This document shows, one piece after another, positions 32,862 through 43,441 of a DNA stretch of 64,000 nucleotides (position 1 is the first letter of the stretch; each line of letters begins with the position of its first letter). Below the pieces are notes generated by a model. That model saw only the letters and a program-made list of their open reading frames with translations. It made no database searches and was not told the DNA's origin. Source of the DNA: Priapulus caudatus (lineage: Eukaryota; Priapulida; Priapulimorpha; Priapulimorphida; Priapulidae); assembly GCF_000485595.1 (NCBI RefSeq), contig NW_014577269.1, positions 86,498 through 150,497 on the forward strand, in the 5' to 3' direction. A program made the translations under genes and the position numbers.

Positions 32862-33900
32862 TAGTCTCTCTCAATTTGCGCCCAGTTACGCTCTGAAGGT
32901 GTTAACGCTCTAGGCACATACTTGATCGGTGACCCGCCCTGCAGCCATGCAGCACCGAGACCATGCTTACTACTCTCCACCTGGATCACAGCTTCCTTCA
33001 TGCTGTCGAAGTAGGCTAGGACTGGCGCTTCGGTAAGGCTATTCTTTATTGCGTTGAATGCTTTTTCGCAGTTCGTTGACCACGGAAATAGGGTGTCCTT
33101 TCTTGTGAGCGCACGAATAGGTTCCACGGTACCAGCCAAATCTGGTAAGAAACGAGCTATGTACTGAACCATGCCACATAGTTTCTCACTACTTACGTCA
33201 ATGGGTGCTGGCATGTCGTGAATAGCTCTCACTTTGGACTCGTCAACCCTAATTCCTTCCTTCGTGATCTTGTGTCCATGGAACCAATTTCGCTCAAAAC
33301 AATTTCCTGTTTATCACCATTCAGGATCATATGTTTATCTGAGCATCTTTGCCATACTGTATTTATCTTCAGCTATGGGTTGACCTTGACCCACGATGAT
33401 CGCATCATCTACGAGGCAGAACACTCCATCTATGTCTTCTAAAGCTTCATCAAACCTGCGCTGGTGTCTCACTCGATATCAAATGGGAGCCTCGTTCAAC
33501 GATACCGTCTACTTGGCGTAATCATTGTCGTGAGCTTACTTGATTCCTCGTCAAGTCGAACATGCCAGTAAGCTTCCTTTACGTTGACCTTGCTGAAAAC
33601 CTTTGCGTCCTTTAATTTTGGGAGTACCTCATTCAGGAGAGTTAACCTGTAATGTTCCCTTCTGAGGGCAACATTCAGTGGTTTGGGATCAATACAAATC
33701 CTCAACTTTCCATTGGCTTTATGGACCACCGCCAGTTGACTGACCCAGTCGGTGGGCTCTGTTACGTGTACCAACACACCTTTGTCTACCAGTCTGTCTA
33801 TCTCACTCTTCACCGAGCCCTGAATGGCTAGGGGCAGTTTCCTGCATGGCAGTACCTTCGGGGGAACCGTAACATCTGCGCAGAGTGGCCTCACCTAGGT
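32862..33900 (-). pseudogene. Gypsy copy 5 reverse transcriptase and RNase H start
   Basis: On the minus strand 33894-33496 has DRLVDKGVLVHVTEPTDWVS, GKLRICIDPKPLN and FSKVNVKEAYWHVRLDEE. Across stops and shifts at 33490-33240, a frame with C-L-V-D-D-A-I-I-V (about 33400) retains the two catalytic aspartates. 33232-32777 gives the thumb/RNase H start: MVQYIARFLPDL, LTRKDTLFPW, YFDSMKEAVIQVESSKHGLG and ALTPSERNWAQIER, where the first RNase H Asp is replaced by Glu. Similarity stops at about 32862 at the foreign insert. Confidence 0.75.
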
Positions 33901-34330
33901 CAGCTAACTTTGGAGTTTTCACCTGCGATATGAAACGCTCCTCGTTGATGGTAACAAAACCAACTTCTTGAATAGTTGTCAGCCCGAGTAGCTTTGTAAA
34001 ACCATTTGGCACTACAACGAACGTGACCTCTGACCCCACTCCCGACCTTGGATTTGTGACAGATAGGGTGTGCTCTCCCAATGATGTCAAGTTGGTTTTG
34101 TTACACATGTTTAGCTTGACATTTGTAGGGGTCACCTGCTCTTTTTTCACATGTTGCTGACAAACAGTACATCCACTGCACTGTCCAATTGGAATCTTAC
34201 ACTATGACCATTGACAGTCAGGACAGCATTGACACTGTTCCCGCCTCTCATCGCCATAAGCCACATTGTCCTCCGGCTTATCATCTGTCCCCTGCGACAC
34301 AGCATTGAATGTTCTTCTGTCGAGTGCTCT
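33803..34330 (-). pseudogene. Gypsy copy 5 protease
   Basis: A minus-strand retropepsin-like domain. An early frame near 34230-34140 has a V-N-G-x-S-V-x-F-x-L-D-S-A segment in which the usual Gly of D-S-G is Ala. The later frame 34150-33803 carries SVTNPRSGVGSEVTFVVV and GFTKLLGLTTIQEVGFV, the C-terminal half. A frameshift near 33870 leads into RT. Confidence 0.65.
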
Positions 34331-34626
34331 TGCCTATTGGCGTTATAATTTGCAACTAATAAACCAGCTAATCTAAATAAGAGTATGCACCCGTGTTCTG
34401 GACTCTATACGGAAGGAGCTACACGAAACAGTTGGGTCAATTTTCCTTTCCTTGCGAGCGAGGTGCTTTAGTCGCTGAGCTTAAAAGTCGCGGACTCTTT
34501 TTTTAACAGCCCGGTGCCAGGCACTGCGATCCGTAGCGAGGGTCTGCAGGCCTTCAATGAAGACTTCAAGCTGTCCTTGAAGCGCTTTCCTGGGCGGCCT
34601 AGGTTTCTGTTGCCAGATGCCAGCTC

Positions 34627-35806
34627 TTAGAAGAAAATTGCTTTCGGGAGTGGCGAATCATCCATCTGCACCACGTGTCCAACCCGTATCAGTTGAGCTC
34701 TCATGAGTGACTCAATACCAGTGGCTTGAAACTGTCGCAACACTTCTGTATTGGAGACCTTGTCCTCCCACGAAATGTGCATGATCTTACGGAGACAGCG
34801 GAGGTTGAACTGATCAAGTGTCTTCACGTGCCTACTGTAGAGTGTCCATGTCTCGCACCCATACAACAGGGAATTCATGACAACTGCCCGATAGACTGCT
34901 AGCTTGGTCTTCTGAGTGATGCCATGCTCATTTCATACAGGCCCTTGCGAGTCTGTTTGACACTTGACGATCCAGACTGCAGGTAGACGTCAGGCAGCTC
35001 CCCAAGTAGGTGAGGGTGTCTACGTTCTTATGCCTTGTGCTTTCAATCAGGATGGATCGCTCCTGTAGGACAAGGCCATGTGCAGGCTGAACCATCACGT
35101 CAGTTTTGCGCAAGCTGATGGTGAGGCCGAACGATCGTGCAGCCGCCGAAAGGCAGTTGGCGAGCTCTTGTAGACAGGGTTCGTTGAGTGCTGCAAGGGC
35201 GCAGCCGTCTGTAAACAGGAAGTTTCTCACCAGTGCTTCAAGTTCCTTTGTTTTGGCTTTGCGACGCCTCAGGTCGAAAAAGCGGCCATCAGTTCTGTAG
35301 CGGACTGTTATTCCTGCGTCGGACTGGGATAAAAATTTGGTCGCCATGACGCACCCTTGCTTTACGCCATTGGTAACATAGAATGGGTCAGACTCACAAG
35401 CTTTTTCTATCACTCTAGCCATCGTACCGTCGTGGAAAGACTTGATGATGCTGATGAATTTTGGAGAACAACCAAGCTTCGATAGGATTAGCCAGAGACC
35501 CTCGCGGCTGACAGTATCAAAGGCCTTCGTCAGGTCAACAAAGAGGATGTGTAAGCTCTTGTTCTGTTCTCGACATTTCTCCTGAATCTGTCGGAGTGCA
35601 AAAATCATGTCTACAGTACCGCGGTTGCTTCTGAAGCTACACTGACTCTCAGAGATGATGTCATCTAGCAGGTGAATAGTGATGCGATTCAAAATGACTC
35701 GTGCCATTATCTTCCCAGCAATGCTCAGGAGGGATATACCTCTGTGGTTGTCGCATGATGCCTTGTCCCCTTTGTTCTTATACAGATGGATGTTTGCATC
35801 TTTGAT
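34627..35806 (-). mobile_element. Non-LTR retrotransposon RT fragment (LINE-A)
   Basis: Minus-strand RT from about 35806 to 34627. Motifs: SQCSFRSNRGTVDMIFALRQ, LFVDLTKAFDTVSREGLW, VTNGVKQGCVMA and FGLTISLRKTDVMVQPA. The catalytic F-A-D-D box reads F-T-D-G, so the second Asp is lost. Part of the palm after GCVMA is deleted. The C-terminal part after a frameshift near 34900 has YGCETWTLYSRHVKTLDQFNLRCLRK, usual for this LINE group. The 5' part is missing, as in most LINE copies, and a TTAA MITE lies directly next to it. The endonuclease is absent. Confidence 0.85.
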
Positions 35807-35829
35807 AGAGAAAATAATATAATGATTAA

Positions 35830-36199
35830 AGGGACTACGTCACGAATTTTCTATGGTAAAATTTGTAAAAAAAAAATTGTTATTTTTTTACATTAAAAGT
35901 AAGAACTAACGTTACTAAATATATCCTCAAACTCTCACCTGATAAAAATGTTTTTACGTTGGTTAAATTTGCAAAAATCTAGACGATTTGGTAATTTCTG
36001 TTGTCTAACACTATTCCCCCAGTACTGTTCAGATACTGGCGTCTCTCTGTTTTTTACCGGCAAATTAGGGCATATAAAGAAGGTATATAAGCATAAAAAG
36101 TAAACAGAAACACTAATTGTATTTTCATACATTTTATTTTGTACAAATAACACACAAATGTACTACTTGATGGTGCTAGAAATTCGTGACGTAATCACT
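35830..36199. mobile_element. TTAA-flanked MITE (copy B)
   Basis: TTAA lies at 35826-35829 and 36200-36203. Inverted ends: left AGGGACTACGTCACGAATTT, right (reverse complement) AGTGATTACGTCACGAATTT. The outer flanks TAATGA and ACACTATTAATCAACA closely match the flanks of copy A, so the full terminal repeat probably extends past TTAA. The interior is short, A/T-rich and non-coding. Confidence 0.75.
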
Positions 36200-36508
36200 T
36201 TAAACACTATTAATCAACAATAGTAACTGATTGTTTATTTTATATTTTAATGGCTTTGCCATGTAATACGTTTGTGTTATGAAAATATTGGAATACAATT
36301 TATAACAGTAAAATAACATTAAACTTAAAAATCGACCATTCACATGAACTTCAAATTACAATATTATTAACCCGATTTTCATGTTAAACACTTCAGTTCA
36401 GTTTAGGCATCTGATACCTAGTGTGGCGCTTTTAGGGGATGGTGACGTAATAAAACCACACTACTTAAATAGCTACGGGTAAACTACACTATAACTGCGT
36501 AGATAGGA

Positions 36509-36590
36509 TGCTCCTCAGCAACAGAGATAGAAAGCTCACCAGCAACAGATGTAGAAAGCTCTCCAGCAACAGATGCAAGTACGAGGAAGG
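36509..36590. repeat. Imperfect 27-bp tandem repeat
   Basis: About three copies of a unit with CAGCAACAGA and TAGAAAGCTC lie in tandem. The plus-strand frame across them is a repeat artefact. Confidence 0.6.
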
Positions 36591-36689
36591 GGGACTAACG
36601 TCTCCCAGATGTGAAGCAGGCGATTGCATCGCCCGCGTGCCAGGCAGGGGGGTAGACAGCCCAGGCACCTGCCGGCACCTAGTTCAACC

Positions 36690-37110
36690 CTGAGCCACAT
36701 GGAGGGAGTTGGGCCAGGGTCGTACTGCCAGGGTACTATACGTCACAGCCAGTCTGCTATATAAACAGCCAAGATGCGGTGGTAGGAGTTAGTTCGGCCA
36801 TTTCTTCTGGCGATGCGCATCCGTACCTATGATATGTTGACCAACACGGGAGGTTTAACTTCACTTGAATTAGTTTTATTTAAGAACATCGCTCCACAAT
36901 ACACGCGAGGATAAACCACCATGCCAGTCCACCCCTGGGGCCACCTTAGCTCTCGAATATATCCCTAAAAGATAGACAACTCCCCTACTGGAGGGCGCTG
37001 CAGTCATTAACCGTTATGACACCGGCCATAAGGCAACGATCAAAAGATTGGCAGTAGCGTTGTTCGCAAGACACCTAAGACACCTTAGTCGCTACATTGG
37101 GCGACTTCGC
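36690..37110 (+). repeat. Possible solo LTR with TATA box and PBS-like end
   Basis: A TATATAAACAG box lies near 36758 and ACA then TTGGGCGACTTCGC lies at 37095-37111, resembling a gypsy LTR end and PBS. An ATG at about 37120 opens only 16 codons. No matching second LTR or gag is visible. The assignment is a guess from layout. Confidence 0.25.
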
Positions 37111-37949
37111 AGTCACTGTTATGGAACCGCTGTTGAGCAACTCCCAGCAATCCGGAGATCTGTCTCTGTGATTACTCAGCTGGTTGGTTTTCCAAAGCTA
37201 TCTCGTGCTTTGTAAACAACCCGACTGCTTGCGATTCACATTACTGATTCTCACTCTCACATCAATATTATTTTCCATAAGTATGCAATTTCCTCTCTTA
37301 CAATAGACATTGTAATTATAATAGTATTTGTCCAAATATGTTGGTGAGAGTTCCAAACTTCAATTTCAGTAACAAGTAAAATTGTTTTGCCCACGGCTTC
37401 CCACACTTGGTTTGAATAACACACTGAAGTTAACATGACTCCTGTCATATACTGTGGACTGAGATTATGTAATATTTTTTAAACCCCATTAACCTTTAGT
37501 TGCATTACCCTGTACTCTACTGGTACCCAATTTACAGCCTTGAACTCTCTAGCACCTATGTGTGCTCTAGTCCCTAAATTGAGAACACATCCAATGACTA
37601 TTTTGACACACTTATAACGTAGTCCTTGTACGCTTTGTAAGACTACGATACAAGGGTGTAGGAAGCTTTTCTGGAGTGGGGGTCTGAACTGGACACCCTC
37701 ACAAAAATCAAGGTAAAGTAAAATGATGTGTGCGAAGCGCACATCACAAGTGCACCGTGAAGTCCCTTGCGGCCAGGGTCTGCTTAAGGGCCCTGGGAGC
37801 TCAGGGGTTCTAGATGCTCTCTGGTGCAATCTGAGCCTTATTTTGGAGCATTTTATGACCAATATTTCAGAATGTTTCATAAGTAATTCATCATGAAGAA
37901 GTACAAAATGGAGATTGTGGACATCAACTTCAGTGTGTTAATTACATAC

Positions 37950-38053
37950 AGGGGCGTAGCCATAAAGGATTATTAGAGGATTTGTTCGTGGGGAATGAAC
38001 AATAATCACCCCCAACCCCGAACAAAAGTTAATCTTTCGTGGCTACGCTCATA
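37950..38053. mobile_element. Mini element with CAGGGGCGTAGCCA ends
   Basis: CAGGGGCGTAGCCATAAAG at the left is matched in inverted order by CTTTCGTGGCTACGCTCA at the right, about 100 bp apart. This looks like a very short MITE nested in the hAT-like element. Confidence 0.5.
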
Positions 38054-38224
38054 GTCACATGATATGAAATAAAATAAGGTGATAGTATCATGTAGATATA
38101 ATTTTTAATAGGCTAAAAGATAATTTTCCAAGAAAACATACATTACATCTCTCTAGTCCTAAAAACATACACACGTTTGTGCATTCTGACAGATCTAGGT
38201 GTAGAGCGTATTTGTATGTTATAA

Positions 38225-38648
38225 TTTAAAGTATAAATAATCAAGAAGACGTATAGAATTTGTGTTCACTAAAGAAATATATTGTTTACAAACAACCTGT
38301 CAGCGTCGCGTCACGTCCTGTCTCGTTCCAACCGTCCCGTTCAAATGCTCTCGCGTCCCTTATATATTAAACCCCGCATCCAATCACGGCCCAGTTCCAC
38401 TCTACCCTCACCAATCACACACCACTCTCTCTCTCTTATTCAAATTATTACGCGCGAAATGTACAGATGCTGGCCATCCTAAGATGCAGTCTCAACCTAA
38501 CGTCCGTAACCTGTCTGCTTAGTACCCAACCTAACTATTTCTCATCTGTATGCTAAACGCCCAACCCTTCTCTATGTACAACCAAAACTATCTACGATTA
38601 CTAATTCAATGTAACATCTGTACAACATATGTAAAAGAGACGTTACAT
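38225..38648 (-). repeat. LTR-like fragment preceded by a polypurine tract
   Basis: On the minus strand GACGGGGGAGATAAA (a PPT-like tract, plus 38649-38663) is followed by TGTAACGTCTC, a typical PPT-LTR junction. The low end is approximate. The order pol end, duplicated block, PPT, LTR fits a 3' end of the gypsy copy 6 family, but no second LTR is present to prove it. Confidence 0.45.
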
Positions 38649-38867
38649 TTATCTCCCCCGTCATCAAAACGATGAACCTATCATCGATTCAGCGCCCCGC
38701 TGATTCTAAATTCCTTTTTAACTAACTCTCCAAGCCCCCATATTTCTAACACACACACCTGTTCCTGACGAAATAGAGCCCAACAATAAATAAATTCCGT
38801 TCTTTGTCCATTATACCGTCTACAATAACTCCTTCATGAACACATCCCCCCTCCCCACATAATAACT

Positions 38868-39810
38868 GTACACAATTTTACACAACCTATTACCTATGGT
38901 ACCAAAGCCAGCACCATGGTATCCAAACGCTATGGCTTCACACTGCCGCCAACAAAAATCTCACTGACCACAATGATATAACACCATACTTGACACGAAT
39001 TGCCAAGTAAACCATCTGTGCAATAATACAATTCCTTAAAAACCCTGAAACGAAACCTGAAAAGAGAGAAACAATACACAAACTACACCAACCCAATGCA
39101 ACACAACAACTCAATAAATACCAGCACTGCATAACCTGAAATACAACCCCCAAAACTCAAAATATACCATAATACATAATACATACTGCATACCTGAAAT
39201 ACAATACAACAACACATACAATAACACAATGAAATACAATACAACAACACATCAATAACACAATAAAATACATACAATACAATATAATAATCTTGATCCT
39301 CGACGATGTTACGATGTTATGATGTCCTCCCTGGTCTTGATGTTGATCCTCTGCGCTGCTTCTTCTGATGCCGATGCAATAATTGATTGTAGGACGTAAT
39401 TTTCAAAATGTGCTGTGGCATTTTACTTTCTTCGATAATATCCAATGGTTTTGCCAAAAGTTCACCAGCACTGATAATTTGCTAACACATTAGTGTTTGT
39501 GTTAACAAATATTGTTCTCACAAATTTGAAGATCGTCGACTCTGCTGAATTTGCCCGTTGAATTCTCGCTGAAGTATTGAAGTCACTGAAGTGATGAAAG
39601 TAGTTTTCTTCCTCCTCTTGCCAAAATGTTGTACCGACTGTCGTCTGAGTGTCCTGCTGAAATATTGTCCAACTGTGCAGCGGAAGATTCGTCCTATGCG
39701 CTCTGCTCTCATCATGTCCCTGCATCTGCAACAATTATTGAAACCACCGGACAGTAGCTCTCTCCTAACCGATATCACTATGTCCATGCCTTTAATATAT
39801 GTGTGCGCAC
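38868..39810. repeat. Dispersed block, copy 1
   Basis: About 940 bp recurs in the same orientation at 42300-43175. Shared landmarks are TACACAATTTTACACAACCT, a tract of repeated CTGAAATACAACCCC, and GATGTCCTCCCTGGTCTTGA. Small frames in both strands are shared between copies but carry no known domain. Confidence 0.85.
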
Positions 39811-39912
39811 ACATGTATCAAAATCGCAATCCTATGTAATACGGCTACTTTTTTGACTGGGGCTAAAGCCCCCCCTCCCCAGCCCCCCGGTTCCTACGCC
39901 CTTGCTACTATA

Positions 39913-40321
39913 CCAAATACTACATGCATAATCAAAATGACATTGAATTAAGGCAGAAACTAGTATAATCTTTTACATGATTTGTAGTTCAAGTGTAGTT
40001 TGTGTGCTCAAGAACTTTCAATGTATTGTTGATTTATTTACAACCTTATGTCCAGTTACATGTGAACGTAAAGTGAGTGGCGTCATGGAGTTATCCAAGT
40101 CCATTCCTAGATACTTAACAGTATTTTTTATATTTAATTGCCACCCTGTTACATCAGATGTCCAACTTTGGACTTTCCCTGACTTTCTGTTTAGTTCCGA
40201 ACATAATGCTTTCTGTTTTTCCTAGATGTAGGGATAAATTATTGTCATTGAGCCATTTATTAACTGATTGCAATTCTCTACTTAGTTGCTCCTGTATAAC
40301 ATGTGCATCTGTCCCTGAAAC
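39913..40321 (-). pseudogene. LINE-B middle RT segment
   Basis: Coding on the minus strand after the YADD box: L-V-S-G-T-D-A-H-V, ELQSVNKWLNDNNLSLHLGK, then after a frameshift the K-Y-L-G-M-D-L-D region and FDYACSIWYS. These correspond to RT palm/thumb motifs of CR1/L2-like LINEs. The segment is bounded by two insertions. Confidence 0.8.
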
Positions 40322-42060
40322 CAGATGAGACGGGATACTAGAGAAGCGTTGCCGAAAGGAGGTGTTGATCCCAAGCGCTATTAGCGCAGATCTTGCGCGC
40401 AATTCCGCGGCAAGGCGCACGCGACCGCGGGAACGTCCTACGACAGTATGCAGCGCTCGCAGCTATGGATCCGTGCGCCGAATGAATTGGCCGGCGCCCG
40501 GATCCATAGCTGCCAGCGAACAGTCCGCAATTTTACTGGGGGACACAGAGGGTAGACATTTGGGACGTGAACAGTGTTGACTTGTTATAAAAACATAATT
40601 TCTCTCTCAGGTAACCGAGCTGTGTGACGCTAAAATCACAGAAAGACTGACGAAATTCTCGCGTTGGCGAACCTTGCCCATTGTGTAATGGAATATGGCT
40701 GCAAGGGACCAAAAGGCTATATGACGTGGATCGCTCCCACCTCCGATTACCCCAGTCGAGTGACATAAGCAAGCCGAGAACACGTAGGCAAATTTAATAC
40801 ATGGCATAAACGCGCACAAACACATGACATCGTATTATATGTTAGGACTCTCAGCTATAGCCTATAGGCAGGTACAAAAAGAAGCCTGATTATAAATATG
40901 AATTGGAAACCTCAGCCAAGGGTTTATTCCATTTCTGTATTACAGAGCCCTTAATGAATTATTGTAATAGTGGGTTAATTTGACGGTCCCATACAACTTA
41001 CAGTTACTGCGCCTATAGCTATACAGGTCTGAAGGCGGACCGTCAGATAGTATCAGCAAGTGGCGTACACTATACTAACTACTTGCAAGTACAGACTTCC
41101 CGTCACTATAGATTGATAGTAATTAAATAACCGAAACACTGTACATATCACGTGTCATGACTGCAAGTCGCACTGGGCAAGATCAAGGCTGCGACTGCAA
41201 GATCATTAGTTTTGGCTATATAGCAGCACGCTGGGACGATGTAATATGATGCAAAAATGCTGTATCGAGAGCTACGCTCTCCAAACGATTGAAAAGGAAA
41301 TACTCATCCATACAGCTTCGAATCTTTGTTTCTATTTGCAAGAAGCAGCAGTGTTGACTAACTTGACTTCTTATGAAAACATAAGTTCTGTTCGTAAGAA
41401 GCTGTGTCACGCGAAATCACAAAGAGACTGACGAAATTCTCGCCACGACCCACCACGCACGAAGGCGGAGCTTTTCCAGAAATGCAGATAACATCGTCAT
41501 AATCATAAGGCAAACATCAGAACATCAGATTGGTGCGTTAAGAATGGATCGGAAGTTTCAATGCGGCAGTGACGCGTGCAGGGCTAGACGGCTACCGACC
41601 TTCACTCAGCCAACTAACGTTGGCTACACTGAAGTGAGTTACGCTAGCGTGTCGATACTGGTGCACCGCGCGGCAGTCCTAGGTCAATAACAACAAGCGT
41701 TTTTTTTTTAACTTGAATAATGCGTACGTATGATGGACTCGGTTGCGCCATCTATGGGTGGCGATAACTTCCAAATTAATGTCAGGGCATAAACCAGCGA
41801 AAAGGGAAAATTATTTTTCTACACGAAAACGACGCCGCCCGAGACACACACCACAAAAACGAGCATTTGGTTTTATTCTGCGCCCTACGTTCAAAGTCGA
41901 AAGGCTTCTGCAATCGCCACAGCTCCTCAATTGGACCGATTACAGGCCGATTTGACATAACCGTGTGCAATTGTTCTAAATAGAGACAGCGATTAAGTCA
42001 TGGTGTCGCCGCTGCGCGGCGTTTGCGCGCTTCGCGCGGATATCCGGGCTGCAGACTGTC
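40322..42060. mobile_element. 1.7-kb insert of unknown class in LINE-B
   Basis: Its removal restores LINE-B coding order between the YADD box and the next RT segment. Both ends are GC-rich and CpG-rich: GCGCGCAATTCCGCGG near 40397, and CGCTGCGCGGCG and GCGCGCTTCGCGCGG near 42010-42040. A 26-bp hairpin (40454-40518) and an about 90-bp direct repeat (40571-40662 and 41350-41441) lie inside. No transposase and no clear target duplication are visible. Confidence 0.65.
40454..40518. repeat. Hairpin, 26-bp arms with 2 mismatches
   Basis: Arms 40454-40479 and 40493-40518 pair around GCAGCTATGGATCC with a 13-base loop. It may be a subterminal structure of the surrounding insert. Confidence 0.8.
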
Positions 42061-42299
42061 TAGCAAGGCTGAATCGTCAGCATATAATAAAAGCTTGACA
42101 TGAACTGCATTTGCCATATCATTAACATATATCACGAATAACAGTGGACTTAAAATCTAGCCTTGTGGTACTCCACATGTAATAGGGTCCTTAATAGAAA
42201 AGGTACCTCCTACATCAGTTACTTGGAGTTCCTATATGTGCGCACAGCATGATGTTTACAGCATGGCATGCAGCAGAAAGCTATACATGACAGTAGCTG

Positions 42300-43175
42300 T
42301 ACTGTACACAATTTTACACAACCTATTACCTATGGTACCAAAGCCAGTACCATGGTATCCCAATTCTATGGCTAACACTGCCGCCAACAAAAACCTCACT
42401 GACCACACTGATATAAAACCATACTTGACACGAATTGCCAAGTAAACCATCTGTGCAACAATTCCTTAAAACCCTGAAACGAAAAGCTGAAAAGAGAAAA
42501 ACAATACACAAACTACACCAACCCCAATGCAACACAACAACTCATTACATACCAACAATGCATAACCTGAAATACAACCCCCAAAACTCAATAATATACC
42601 ATACTACATACTGCATACCTGAAATACAAACCCCAAAACTCAATAATATACCATACTATATACTGCATACCTGAAATACAAAAACAACAACACAATGAAA
42701 TACATAGAATGCAATATGATGTCCTCCCTGGTCTTGATGTTGATCCTCTGCGCTGCTTCTTCTGATGTCGATGCAATAATTGATTGTAGGACGTAATTGT
42801 CAAAATGTGCTGTGGCATTTTAATTTCTTCGATAATGTCCAATGGTTTTGCCAAAAGTTCACCAGCACTGATAATTTGCTAACACATTAGTGTTTGTGTT
42901 AAACAAATATTGTTCTCAGAAGGTCGACGACTCTGCTGAAGTATTGCGTCGTTGAAGTGTTGACGTTACTGAAGTGATGACGGTAGTTTCTTGCTCCTTG
43001 CCAAACTGGTATACTGACTGTTGCCTCGATGTCCTGCCGAAATATTTGACCAACTCTGTGTAGCAGAAGATTCGTCCGATGTACTCTCCTCTCTGGATGT
43101 CCCCGCAACTGCAACAATTATAAAAATCACCGAACAGTATCTCTCCCCTAACCGATATCACTATAACCATGCCTT
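42300..43175. repeat. Dispersed block, copy 2, next to gypsy copy 6
   Basis: Same orientation as 38868-39810, with indels: one CTGAAATACAAACCCC unit is repeated here. It lies 266 bp beyond the pol stop of gypsy copy 6, consistent with being part of that family's 3' noncoding region. The similarity ends sharply near 42300 where LINE-B begins. Confidence 0.85.
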
Positions 43176-43441
43176 TTATATATGTAGTAAGTAAACAGTA
43201 GTACCATACTCTCTCTCACACTCAACCATAACACATGCATGCACTTCAAACGACTTGTCAAACATCCACTGCACACTCTGTAAATGCTATCCTTCCTAAC
43301 TACACTCACACTGCGCCCTGCATTCACACCGTAACTTGTGTTGCCATACTAACCTTGTGTTCTACTGTTTATCTGTAATTAGAAAATTATTAATGACAAT
43401 TCACTGAATATGAGTACACTACTAAAGCTGCGCTAGAGGAA

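Larger units (their letters stand above)
27368..34330 (-). mobile_element. Ty3/gypsy element (copy 5) split by about 3.9 kb
   Basis: The minus-strand halves are protease/RT/RNase H start (34330-32862) and RNase H end/integrase (28995-27368). They join in order within RNase H, so 28996-32861 is a later insertion. LTRs were not identified. The RT/integrase style (LVDD box; VSDGGPQFASQEF) differs from copies 1, 3 and 6, so it is a distinct gypsy lineage. Many stops and frameshifts mark it as old. Confidence 0.75.
37651..39904. mobile_element. hAT-like DNA element inserted in LINE-B
   Basis: The ends are inverted: CAAGGGTGTAGGAA at the left and, reverse-complemented, CAAGGGCGTAGGAA at the right. 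Flanking 8-mers CTACGATA (37643-37650) and CTACTATA (39905-39912) match at 7 of 8, as expected for a hAT target duplication. The LINE frame is interrupted exactly here. No transposase is visible. The interior contains a GGGGCGTAGCCA-ended mini repeat (37950-38050), an LTR-like fragment (38225-38648) and a block duplicated at 42.3 kb. Confidence 0.75.
37250..42240 (-). mobile_element. Non-LTR retrotransposon (LINE-B), interrupted twice
   Basis: Three pieces on the minus strand form one LINE of a CR1/L2/Jockey-like group. 42240-42061 has CGVPQG, ILSPLLFVIYVNDM and LLLYADDSALL with the catalytic YADD intact. 40321-39913 has IQEQLSRELQSVNKWLNDNN, LSLHLGKTESIMFGTKQK and CHFDYACSIWYS. 37642-37255 has CVKIVIG, THIGAREFKxxNW-like RAHIGAREFKAVNWVPVEYR and the C-terminal tail. 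The gaps are a hAT-like element (37651-39904) and a 1.7-kb insert (40322-42060). One nonsense codon follows CGVPQG. The 5' part is missing. Confidence 0.85.

Noticed and set aside
32356-32874. 172-codon minus-strand frame in GC-rich DNA
   Set aside because: GC-rich DNA lacks stops by composition; the only recognisable residues at its start are the antisense shadow of gypsy RNase H.
39977-40225. Plus-strand 82-codon frame as a gene
   Set aside because: It is antisense to the LINE-B RT segment.
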